In this document: piece by piece, positions 12,064-23,600 of the stretch
How positions within the stretch are numbered: the stretch's first letter is position 1
How the letters are laid out: each line of letters begins with the position of its first letter
Source of the DNA: Prunella strophiata
Lineage: Eukaryota > Chordata > Aves > Passeriformes > Prunellidae
Direction: 5' to 3'
DNA: 64,000 nucleotides
Assembly: GCA_036583965.1 (NCBI GenBank)
Contig: JAZBQD010000022.1
Location: 1,360,001-1,424,000, forward strand
The notes under the pieces: model-generated
Databases searched by the model: none
What the model saw: the letters and a program-made list of their open reading frames with translations, nothing else
What the model was told of the DNA's origin: nothing
Made by a program: the position numbers and the translations under genes

Positions 12064-15000
12064 CTGTGTGTGTGTGTGCAGTGCCTGTGTGTGTGCAGTA
12101 CCTGTGTGTGTGCAGTGCCTGTGTGTGTGTGTGTGCAGTGCCTGTGTGTGTGCAGTACCTGTGTGTGTGCAGTACCTGTGTGTGTGCAGTACCTGTGTGT
12201 GTGCAGTACCTGTGTGTGTGCAGTACCTGTGTGTGTGCAGTACCTGTGTGTGTGCAGTACCTGTGGTGTGTGTGTGTGTGTGCAGTACCTGTGTGTGTGC
12301 AGTGCCTGTGTGTGTGCAGTACCTGTGTGTGTGCAGTACCTGTGTGTGTGTGTGCAGTACCTGTGTGTGTGCAGTACCTGTGTGTGTGTGTGCAGTACCT
12401 GTGGTGTGTGTGTGTGTGCAGTACCTGTGTGTGTGTGTGCAGTACCTGTGTGTGTGCAGTACCTGTGTGTGTGCAGTACCTGTGGTGTGTGTGTGTGTGC
12501 AGTACCTGTGTGTGTGCAGTACCTGTGTGTGTGCAGTACCTGTGTGTGTGCAGTACCTGTGTGTGTGCAGTACCTGTGTGTGTGCAGTACCTGTGGTGTG
12601 TGTGTGTGTGTGTGTGTGCAGTACCTGTGTGTGTGCAGTACCTGTGTGTGTGCAGTACCTGTGTGTGTGCAGTGCCTGTGTGTGTGTGTGCAGTACCTGT
12701 GTGTGTGCAGTGCCTGTGTGTGTGCAGTACCTGTGGTGTGTGTGTGTGTGTGGTGTGTGCAGTACCTGTGTGTGTGCAGTACCTGTGTGTGTGCAGTACC
12801 TGTGGTGTGTGTGTGTGTGCAGTGCCTGTGTGTGTGCAGTACCTGTGTGTGTGCAGTACCTGTGTGTGTGTGTGCAGTACCTGTGTGTGTGCAGTACCTG
12901 TGTGTGTGCAGTACCTGTGTGTGTGCAGTGCCTGTGTGTGTGCAGTACCTGTGTGTGTGCAGTACCTGTGTGTGTGCAGTACCTGTGTGTGTGCAGTACC
13001 TGTGTGTGTGTGTGCAGTACCTGTGTGTGTGCAGTACCTGTGTGTGTGCAGTACCTGTGTGTGTGCAGTACCTGTGTGTGTGCAGTACCTGTGGTGTGTG
13101 TGTGTGTGCAGTACCTGTGTGTGTGTGTGCAGTGCCTGTGTGTGTGCAGTACCTGTGTGTGTGCAGTACCTGTGTGTGTGCAGTACCTGTGTGTGTGCAG
13201 TACCTGTGTGTGTGCAGTACCTGTGTGTGTGCAGTACCTGTGTGTGTGCAGTACCTGTGTGTGTGCAGTACCTGTGTGTGTGCAGTGCCTGTGTGTGTGC
13301 AGTACCTGTGTGTGTGCAGTACCTGTGTGTGTGCAGTACCTGTGGTGTGTGTGTGTGTGTGTGTGGTGTGTGCAGTACCTGTGTGTGTGCAGTACCTGTG
13401 GTGTGTGTGTGTGTGCAGTGCCTGTGTGTGTGCAGTACCTGTGGTGTGTGTGTGTGTGCAGTACCTGTGTGTGTGCAGTACCTGTGTGTGTGCAGTACCT
13501 GTGTGTGTGCAGTACCTGTGCCTGTGTGTGCAGTACCTGTGTGTGTGCAGTACCTGTGCCTGTGTGTGCAGTACCTGTGTGTGTGCAGTACTGTGTGTGT
13601 GTGTGGTGCAGTACCTGTGTGTGTGCAGTACCTGTGCCTGTGTGTGCAGTACCTGTGCCTGTGTGTGCAGTACCTGTGTGGTGTGTGTGCAGTACTGTGT
13701 GTGTGCAGTACCTGTGCCTGTGTGTGCAGTACCTGTGGTGTGTGTGTGCAGTGCCTGTGTGTGTGCAGTACTGTGTGTGTGTGTGGTGTGCAGTACCTGT
13801 GTGGTGTGTGTGCAGTACTGTGTGTGTGCAGTACCTGTGTGTGTGTGTGCATACCTGTGTGTGTGTGGTGCAGTACCTGTGTGTGTGTGGTGTGTGCAGT
13901 ACCTGTGTTGTGTGTGTGTGTGTGCAGAACCTGTGTGTGTGCAGTACCTGTGTGTGTGTGTGTGTGCAGTACCCGTGTCTGTGTGTGCAGTACCTGTGCC
14001 TGTGTGTGCAGTACCTGTGGTGTGTGTGTGCAGTGCCTGTGTGTGTGTGTGTGCAGTGCCTGTGTGTGTGCAGTACCTGTGTGTGTGCAGTACCTGTGTG
14101 TGTGTGTGCAGTACCTGTGCCTGTGTGTGCAGTACCTGTGTGTGTGCAGTACCTGTGGTGTGTGTGTGCAGTACCTGTGTGTGTGCAGTACCTGTGTGTG
14201 GTGTGTGTGTGCAGTACCTGTGCCTGTGTGTGCAGTACCTGTGTGTGTGCAGTACCTGTGCCTGTGTGTGCAGTACCTGTGTTGTGTGTGTGTGCAGTAC
14301 CTGTGTGTGTGCAGTACCTGTGCCTGTGTGTGCAGTACCTGTGCCTGTGTGTGCAGTACCTGTGCCTGTGTGTGCAGTACCTGTGTGTGTGCAGTGCCTG
14401 TGTGTGTGTGTGCAGTGCCTGTGTGTGTGCAGTACCTGTGTGTGTGTGTGGTGTGCAGTACCTGTGTGTGTGTGTTGCAGTACCTGTGTGTGGTGTGTGT
14501 GTGCAGTACTGTGTGTGTGCAGTAACCTGTGTGTGTGTGTGCAGTACCTGTGCCTGTGTGTGCAGTACCTGTGTGTGGTGTGCAGTACCTGTGTGTGTGT
14601 GTGCAGTACCTGTGTGTGTGCAGTACCTGTGTGTGTGCAGTAACCTGTGTGTGTGTGGTGCAGTACCTGTGTGTGTGCAGTACCTGTGCCTGTGTGTGCA
14701 GTACCTGTGTTGTGTGTGTGTGTGTGTGTGTGGTGTGTGCAGTACCTGTGCCTGTGTGTGCAGTACCCGTGTGTGGTGCAGTACCTTTTTGTGTACGCAG
14801 TACCTGTGTGTGTGTGCAGTACCCGTGTTGTGTGTGCAGTGCCTGTGTGTGTGTCCCTCAGACCACAGCACATGGCTTAGAGTCACTCTGAAGCCCTCTC
14901 CTGGTGCAGCTGCTCCTGGGGATCCAGCTGGATAACCAGCAGTGAGTGAAGGCCTGGAAACCAAACTGTGCAGCTTTAAAGGAAGTTTGCTCCTGTGCAG

Positions 15001-18000
15001 CTGATTTAAATGTTGTGTGTGCCTGTGTCAGGAAGGGGGAGCAGAATCTAAAGAGTTATCTCCTGTGGAAATGAGCCTTCCCTGGCTCCCTGCACAGGAA
15101 GGGCAGGTCCCAGTCATTTGCAGTGCCAGCAGGTGCCTCTCCCTGGATAATGGGCTTCTCACGTGTAATTAACACTTGGAGAGGCTGCCCCAGCTCCCCT
15201 CAGGTACCTGCTGCTGCAGGGCTCAGCACAGGCAGATCAGTTATTCATGGACTTCCTGACAAAGGCAGGGCCAGGGGCCTGCCCAGAGGGTGAAAAAGCA
15301 AACCCTGGGGCAGAGAGAAAGCCAGGAGTCACTGAGCATCACTGAGGGGATTCTTTGGTGGCCAACACCCAGCCATGGCAGGAGGGAGCCAGGCTGTGTG
15401 CAAAGAATGATTTCAAAATGTCCAACTGTTAGGCAGCTCCCAAATGCAACAACTGATTTCCTTACCCAGCCAGGAACTTTAATTGGAGAGGTAGCTACAC
15501 ACTTGGTCATTGTTCGAGTAAGTCAATTTAGCAACAATTTATGAGCCATAAAATATTTCCCAAAACAGAGTCCACCATCTATTTTGTAACCATGTGAACT
15601 TGGAGATGTCATTTTGACTGAGCAATCAGCTCCCTGCTTTAAGGCAGTATTTCTGCTTCCTGGTATCTGCTTCTAAAGGGAAATGACCTGAGATTATTTA
15701 AAATAGAAGAGTTCCATTTAATTTTAATTATTGCCTGGTTATTTCTTTTGCAAATATGACATAAGAATTTTAGAGAGCTGAAATGGGAACAAAACTTGAA
15801 GCAATGAGAATTCTTCAGTTCTTATGAATATCTTGTTCATTCAGTTGGCTGTGCTCATTTACTGACTGTGCTGTGATGTTTTGAGTCTTCTCCTACTCTT
15901 TTGAAACTCACAGAAGGATGGATAGAGTGTGTCACTCTAGATATTTGAAAGTTTTTTGAAAAAAGTATATTCCACCTGTGATTATTTGCCTTTTGCTTCC
16001 CATTTCCCTCTTGAAAGGGTTTTCTTCAACTTAATATTTCTGTTCCCCTGCATTCCTCACTGACGTACCTTCCCTCAGAACTGAAAATGCTGAAAGGCTG
16101 TGTCTCCCAAATGTTTGCTCTCAGTGCACTTGCTCTGTAGTGGGGATGCTGACTCAGTGCTGCTGGTGGATCCTCCATGGAGCTGGAATGACTTCAGTCA
16201 CCTCATCCCTGTCATGGAGATCATTGAGGACAAGGGGCAGGAGAGGCAGCAAGGGATAGAATGCTATCCTTTATTTTTATTTTTTAATTAGGCACTGCTC
16301 TTTAATGTATTTTCAGCCCAGGGAAACATTTTTAGTGTAGGAGACTAAAATACTGTCACTAGAGACCATACCTTAATGCACAATTGCTTGTTCCTTTGAC
16401 TACAGAGCAAGAGAGGAAGTACAGAAGCACAGCTGCACTGCTGGTGGCTGCTTTGGGGTTGTGTGACTGGGTTTTGTTTGTTTAGAGCACATGCCAGCAG
16501 GTGCCAGCAGTCCTGGTTAGTGAGGTGCTGCCACCAAGCATCAATAGTCAGGCACATACAGCTCTTTGAACTTGGCCAGATCTTGTCCATCATATTATTA
16601 TTGGGAATTTAAACATTTGTGATGGGAAGGAAGCAGGGTATCAATATTCCTCACTACTTTTCCCACTTTGTTTTCTGTGAGCCATAAAACCACTCCCACT
16701 GTGTCTGTTTGCTTCCTTCTTGCTCTCAGTGTATGTGTTTAAAACGAGCCCTTAGAAAAGCCCGGCTTTGCTGAGCTGGGACACAGCTGAGTGTGTGCTG
16801 AGCCCCAGAGCTTTGTCACCAGAAGAAACAGTACACTTTGGAGGGTGATTAAAACAGGCTTTTCTATCAGAGACAGCTTAGCAGCCAACATGAATAAATT
16901 CTGAGAGCACCCTGGCACAGCTGCTGAACAAACGCTTCTGTTGGGGCAGTTTGCCCTTTCTCCAGGAGTTTTTTTAACCCCCTTTCTCCTATTTTGCAAA
17001 TCTGCATATAGTCAATGTGCTCCTTGAGTAGGTGGAGGTGGAGCTGGAGTCCTCCTGCTGCTGGGAAACAAAAATCCCTGCCCAGGAGCTCTCGGTGGGC
17101 ATTGCCAGTGAGCCGGGCACACCTGGGCACTCACTGAAGCCTCTTGTAGCTGCTGTCCTGGTGTCAGAGCTGTGCATTCCCTGCACTGTTCCAATTTATG
17201 CAGTCAAGTTTCTAATTTGCATCAATTACCTCAATAAATTTGGGGTGGAATTCTGTCGCATTTCAATGAGGAATGTGAAGAGAAATCAGGAGACTGCCCT
17301 GGAGAGGGAAGTACCAGCTGTGGGAGACAGCCACCCATTAAGTCAATGTTTGTAGAGCAAGACATGAATGTGGTAAATGTGCTCTCATCCATTTTCCTGG
17401 AACAGTGAAGCAAAATGGTGAAATCCCTGTGTAGCTGTAAATAGGAACCTTTTGGAGATCCTTGGGCTTTTCCATTACTTTCCTGGTGAACTGCAGTATT
17501 TTTAAGGCTGAGCTTTTTTCACTTAAGAAGAAATGTCCCTCTATTTCACCTGCTTCTCTTCCAATTAGTAGTTGCCCACCTCTTGGGAGCATAATTAAGA
17601 GGTCTCTAGTTTGCCTAAGGAAACGAATTAAAGAAATTGTAAAAATGCAGCTGTAATAAATGGGCAATATATAGCCATTATATCCCCAAAATCCATATTC
17701 ATGCTTATGCATTGGTACTTTAATGATTTGATATTTACCTATATAACTCATTTGATTATAAATAAGGCTGATTGCCTTGGGAGCCAGCATAGCACAAGAG
17801 GAGTAATGACCCCTCTCTTTGTTCCAAAAGGCTCATGCAGGCACTTTGTTTGAGCAGTAAATACATGTGGTAGAAACTGATACTTCTTAATTTTGCACTT
17901 AATGGCTATTGGCTGCCAGCAAACAACTTTGAGTAATTAGTAGTTGTGCTGTAAGAAGCCCCAGGACTGATGAAGTGTCAAGCAGTGGGGAAGGCCTGCT

Positions 18001-20575
18001 CTGAAGGGCAGTCTTTAATCTGCCAGGGCTCCCAGAAGGATTAAAGGTTTGCCGAGTGTTTCTGCCCTTTATACACAGGATGCATCTTGCTGAACTTCAC
18101 TGGGAAGTACAAATCTGGTACTCCTGCAAGTACAAACCTACCCTGATAAAATATTAAAAACTGCTGGAGTGTTCCACGTCTCAGGACCCGAATGGCAGTG
18201 AGGGGGGACAGTTGCAGTGTGCCCTGCGTGGGGAAGGGGGGACACACCACATTCCCCTGCACAGGATGCTAAAGGTCTACTTAAATAATGGCCTATGATT
18301 AACTCATGGTCAAGAGAAACGGTGATAAAAACAATTTATGAAGCCTGACGTGAACTTGGGGCATTTACTTCTAGGTGTGTTTCCTATTCAGTCATATTGA
18401 TGAGTGATGATGGAAGAATAGAATCTCTCTGGTAGATTTTATTGGAAATATTTATGCCCTTTACCAGAATTACATTTTATTGAGGTTATTTATGCAGTCC
18501 CTGTAATTATTTTATGTGCTGTATTGCCGTTACATGTAATGTTTGTCACTTCAAAATTGAAAAGATGAGCCTTTGCATCCAAAGCTGATCCATGCATCTT
18601 GAGCCATATCTTTTGTTCCTGGTTTGGTGATGTTAATAAATGGCTGGTTTGCAGGAGTACTGCACTCTTCTGCTTCCTTTCATTACATGAGCTGAGGTTG
18701 CACTAGATGAGACATTTGCAGGGTTAAGACTTCCTGCCGAGGCTCTGACTTTGTGCGCCGGGGATCGAAGCTGTGGCGGTGCTGGAAGTCCTTAATTGGA
18801 ACCACATTGGTGGCGGTGGCACCGGTGGGGCCGGAGCAGCCCAGCCCAGGCTCGGGGGCTGTTGTGCAGCCAGGGCCAAAGCTGTGCTTCATTCTCTCAG
18901 GGTAAAATTCCTGCCTGTTCTCTTGCTCCTGAGCTGTGGCTGCTGGAGCTGAAGAGACGGCAATTGCCACAATCAAACGTGTCCATGACAAACCAGTGCT
19001 CAGCTGAGCAGCCCTTCTGTGTCACAGGTGATGTCCTGGGGACCTGGCAGACCTTCTGCCAGGGACTTGGGTGCGTGTTCCATTTGCCACCTGTGGGATT
19101 CCCAGGAAGCAGAATATTTGGGATGATTCTGTGCTGTAGCAGCCCCTCTGGGCTCTGTCCCAAGGGGCTGTGGGGGTGCACTCATTGCAGTGATGTGGGA
19201 CAAGGCACTGGAATGTTCTGCCAGTGAACTGGGAAGGGGTTGTGGAAGTTGTATGTGTTTAATGTCTAAGAAAGGAAAAGAAATGGTTTCACATGGAATT
19301 TCTACTGCAGGGGCTGTTTCCACCTCGATAGAGCATCCTGCAGAGTGGCAGTTTGAGGGGGTGTATTCATAAACAACATAAATATTAATATGCTTATCAG
19401 TAAATATATTTTTAAGGTATTTCTCAGGAAAAGGAGAAGCAGGGATTTTTGCTGGCCTGGTGTCTCAGGAGCTTTTTCAGTACTGTACTGCTCTTACTGA
19501 GCAGTAGGCACCAGCTTAGAGCAGCAATATGGGAGATATTTTAATCCAAGGCAGTACAGTGACATTTCTCTCAGTTTTTTCATCTGAAATTGAAAATGAG
19601 CTCTTTGAGCTTCTGTATCCAAAGCGAGCTGAGGCTCTATTTTAGAAGTTGTGTCTGTCTGTGTGCGCTGCGTTTCGCAGGCAGGATGTGCCATATTTGC
19701 AATTAGCAGCTCTGGCAGCCTCGCTGATGGCTCTGATTGCGAGGGGGAGGCTGCGAGCAGCTCAGGATGGAAATCCTGGCCACGAGAGGCAGCTCCCATC
19801 CGGGGCTCTGCTGGAAGCAGCTCCTTCTCAGCTCTGCTCACATCAGGGAAGGGACACGGAGATCAGCCTCCCCTTAAACACTGGGGCTAACAAAGGTGTC
19901 ACGCCTGTGTCTGAGTTTAAAACCTGGCCTAAGAGCCTCTGGGGTATCTAAGTTTTGTGTCCTGAGGGGAATATTGGTATCAGCAGATGTCCCAGGAACT
20001 CTGGAGTTTATCAGGATCTTCAAAAGTATTTTTTATGTTTTCTTTTACAAATGAAAACATGTCAAGATTTACTACTTAAATTACTTAAAAATGTGTTCGG
20101 ACTCATTCAAAGAATTCAAAACTTGTACTACTGGGTGATGTGTATACATTAAATTAACCACTTGACACTACAGCAGGGTCCAGTTATTGCAAGAATACTC
20201 TTGGAAAAGTCTGTGTAGTGTTTTTAAAATTGCAATAACATATTTTGTTTGGTTTTCTAACAAAAGACCCCAGTGTTAGGTCTATGTTTAATAGCTGTCC
20301 TTAGGTACCTGCCTAAACTTAGTCACTTAGAAATTCTGATGTCAAGAAAAAGTGAAGCCTTACAGGAGTGGGAGACTATTGCATGCTAAAAAACATATTT
20401 CAAATATGGACTAACACTCTGTTCATATGTGATTTGTTTGTATATATGTTATCTATTCTTTTTTAAGCAAAACCTAATCCAATATCCCAGTGTTTTCCTG
20501 TAGCTGATTTTATAAGTCATGTGTGTTATTCAGGGTTAGGAGGATGTAAAGCTGTGTTTCTTTTCCTCTCCACAG
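8537..20575 (+). other. Intron interval of 12 kb that should contain one unfound exon
   Basis: The interval begins with GTAAGT and ends with TCTCCACAG. It contains the TG-rich minisatellite (11423-14854). No other repeat was recognised. Between 8537 and 11422, and between 14855 and 20575, I see only noncoding sequence with short random open frames. Orthologues have one exon here of about 100 nt, encoding the central cDENN segment with a YWQHVYIPVLP core. I found no match on either strand by reading. Confidence 0.8.
11423..14854 (+). repeat. 3.4 kb TG-rich minisatellite, about 190 copies of a 17+2n bp unit
   Basis: The basic unit is CAGTACCTGTGTGTGTG (17 bp), repeated without spacers for about 3.43 kb. 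Unit length varies in steps, mostly of two bases, through extra TG dinucleotides (19, 21, 23 bp and more). Recurrent variants are an A-to-G change giving CAGTGCCTG, and units with a GGTGTG phase slip. Units with an inserted TGCC, reading CAGTACCTGTGCCTGTG, appear only from about 13510 onward. Rare CAGTAACC, CAGTACCC and CAGTACTG units also cluster in that 3' part. Because 17 is not a multiple of 3 and the unit has no stop in any frame, all six frames stay open for hundreds to more than a thousand codons. The resulting low-complexity translations (Cys/Val-rich on plus, His/Thr-rich on minus) are not credible proteins. The array lies in a DENND1A intron and is transcribed in the UG-rich sense. 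Confidence 0.97.
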
Positions 20576-20621
20576 TGCCCCCATGCCCTACCTCATTGGA
20601 ATACACTTAAGTTTGATGGAG
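20576..20621 (+). CDS. DENND1A: DENND1A coding exon, cDENN (about residues 241-255)
   Basis: This 46-nt exon lies between a CCACAG acceptor and a GTAAGT donor. It begins with T, the third base of a split codon (Cys in orthologues), then encodes APMPYLIGIHLSLME. This matches mammalian DENND1A (DENND1B has SSLIE at the end). It finishes on a complete codon. Its first base shows that the preceding exon must end two bases into a codon, which the exon ending at 8536 does not. Confidence 0.95.
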
Positions 20622-23600
20622 GTAAGTCTCTCTCACCATTTCTGAAACTACATACAGTGGTACGATTTAGAGCCAGATTCTGCAAGCAATTACACATTCA
20701 TTCATATGCTTAAAAATGAAATAATCCTGTTAATTTGGGAGTGCTGGGGGAATGGGGTGAGGCATACATGAGAACGTTGAATGTTCAGGAGCCTTATTTG
20801 CTCCCGGTGCTCCTTGGGCAGAGTTCCCGTTCGCAGCTCGCGGTGACAAGCTCACGTCGTGCTCCCCTCCCCGCCCTGGGGCTTCATTTAATCACTTCAG
20901 TGCCTTGCTTGGACTCGAGCACAAAGGCAGAGTCGATATTAAACCACAATGTTGACAGTTACAGTTCTCTTTTAGGCTTTTGCAGACAGATTGTAATTTT
21001 TTTAATGTTCAAAAGATCTGAAAAGAAGGAACTTGCAGTTAATGTTAACACAAAGCTGGCAGAGCACCAGCCCTCACAGAAAGCTTCTCCTATAAACAAT
21101 TCCCAGTAATTCATGTGACTTTTTTTTAAAAAACTCTAAAAGTGGAAATAGCACATTTGCTTTTGCCTCCAGTACTGGTGAAACAGTGGATGACTTTCCT
21201 CAAAAGTATCTGGGGGACAACAAAAGATACTGACTTAAGGTGCCTCTGAAATCCTCATCGTTCCTGCCTGTGCCCCTTCCCCATAGTGCTCCAGGTGGGA
21301 AGGGGCATTGCTGCCCAGGGAGCTGGGCCTGCCTGGGGCAGGGCTGCACAGCTGCCTCTGCACGTGCCCCTGGACAGGAATCTGGGTGTGATCTAAACCA
21401 TGTCCCTGGTTTAGATCCTGTGTGTGGAAATGGAGCCTTCGTGTTCAGGGTACAGAACTGTTTAGAGACCTGGGGTTTGCATCACATAAAGGAATTGCTC
21501 TTGTATTGTCCATAAAAATGTGTAATTTCTGGAAATATTGATAAATAGATTCTTTCACTAGGGCAAATGTGTATAATAATGATGCCCTGTGTGTTTGTGT
21601 GTGCTGTGTAATATTCCCCCTTTTTCCAGCATTAATGGGAGGTAGTTTTAGAAGGCAGTTTTTTCATGAAAAGATAGATTAAATGTATAGGATGTCTTTT
21701 TTACTTCTCCTTACCATCCTGGGTACTGATGATTTTTTTATGCCCTTTATACTGCTAAACCAAGTAAAGAATTGCAGTACAATGTGTTTGTGAATAACCA
21801 ATTAGTTTAAAAGTCAACACGTACATTTGTTTGCACATCATATGCTTCTGTTCAAGGGGCTACTCATAATCACCCTTGGATACTGCACAGGCAGGAGTGA
21901 GGGAATATCTAGGAAGAAATGTATTTTTCATATAGATCAAGAAATTTTCTGTCCCATATCCATCCCAGGCACTCATTGGTGTGATTATTGTGGTATCTGT
22001 AAAAGATGGAAGAGAGCTGGTAGAGGATGGGAGAATATCTCCATACACACACTTGGCAGCTTTCAGAGATATTTGTGCTCACAACGAGCTCTGTGGTTGG
22101 CCTGGGAATGGATATAGAAAAGAAATTTAATAATTACACCTTGGAGTTGCTTTGTGTGATGTCTCACTCCTGCCTTGCTCCATAAATCCATTGCCTCTTC
22201 CTTTGTCTCCGTGTTTCAGACTGCAGGGCTCTGTGGGCCTTCCAAACTCCATCTGTAAAAACTCAAAAAAAGGAGTTGTTCTTGGAGAAGCCAATTTTCA
22301 TCCGTTTTAGTAACTTGTGAAAAAATCTGTTTAGTACTAAATCCAGTCTGGCTTTTGAATAGCCAGAGATTCTGGAACACAGACACGCTTTGGCAAAGTA
22401 CAGTTATTCAAAGAGCCTTATCAAATAAATTAAATAAATAAACCAAACTGTTTTCTCTGCTCTTATGGATAAATTCAATTACAGACAATTACTAACTCTG
22501 CTTTTTCCATTGAAAAATTACATAAAATTCCACAGAGGATGCTGACTGTCTGGTGGCAAGAGCTGCAGAATTTTTGTGCCCTGGCAAGGGAAGGTGCCAT
22601 TTGTCACATGAGCTGGACACTTCCTAGGTTACCTCTCGTTTGTGGTACTGAATGTTCACTCTATTTGTCCCTTCCTTCATATGTAAAGTTATGTGGGTTT
22701 TTGTTTAGAATGACATCGTAGTTACAACAGCAATTCTTTTTCTCATGACCTGACAGTTGTGTTTGTTTAAAAATATATTATCTTTTCCATATCAAAATAA
22801 TTTTATAAACTAGAACTCCAAACTACTGCCATTATTCAGTATTCCTTTTTCTCTAAATGCTGAAATGTCACAAATAGGACTTTAGAAGTGTTCTGTTAAT
22901 GCACATTTGAGTGTCAGGATAAGGGGCTCCTCCCAGACTTGCACTGAGGCTGAGGCAGGTGGACCCTTGCCCTGGTGTGGAGCCCAAGGAGTGCTGCAGG
23001 TAGGTCTGGGCTCAGGCTCTGCCCCAGCAGCTCCCATGCTTGGATTTGTCCTCCTTGTGCCAGCAGTAGTGGCAGCCTCATCTTGCCAGGGAAGGCAAGA
23101 TGGGATTTGGGATATAGGAAACAATTATTTTCTACCTCTAGTCTTGTTTCTGTGGGTTTTGCTATCCCAGTGTTGGAATGGGCCCTCTGGAAGAAGCAGA
23201 AGTGTTGGTGATTTTATACAAAATCCAGCCTCTCTCAGCTCGACAGATCTTTCCTGAATTGTTTGGTACCCAAAGTTAGTTTGCAGTTTCCCGTGTTCCA
23301 CGGGGGCTCTGTAGAAGGAACAGTTATTTTAATGGAAAATGACAAATTTTTCTTATGATTAAAATATCAAGCCTATCCATTGACTGTTAAATCTAATTTG
23401 CTGTGACTGAAATGTTCTCCAGTGAGATAAGATAATCTCCTGTTATAGGTCAGAGGGCTCCAACTGATTTATGGGGGAAAACCTTGGTAGAAAATGCAGA
23501 GCTGTGTTTTGTGCTCTTATTTTTCAGCTTTTCTATCATCACCTAGTTAGTCATTCTTTATAAGATTTCCATTTAGCAATCCATAAAGTGACTTCAAAGA

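Noticed and set aside
11423..14854. CRISPR-like regular repeat array
   Set aside because: Units are contiguous without unique spacers and vary by TG steps, and the context is a vertebrate intron.
11193..14964. Giant open frames of 815-1226 codons on both strands (His/Thr-rich on minus, Cys/Val-rich on plus)
   Set aside because: They exist because the 17-bp minisatellite unit has no stop codon in any frame. All six frames are open at once, the peptides are periodic low-complexity, and there is no splice, start or family evidence.
8536..20576. Direct splicing of the exon at 8426-8536 to the exon at 20576-20621
   Set aside because: The phases do not match. The join would shift frame and reach a TAA within the exon at 29239-29340.
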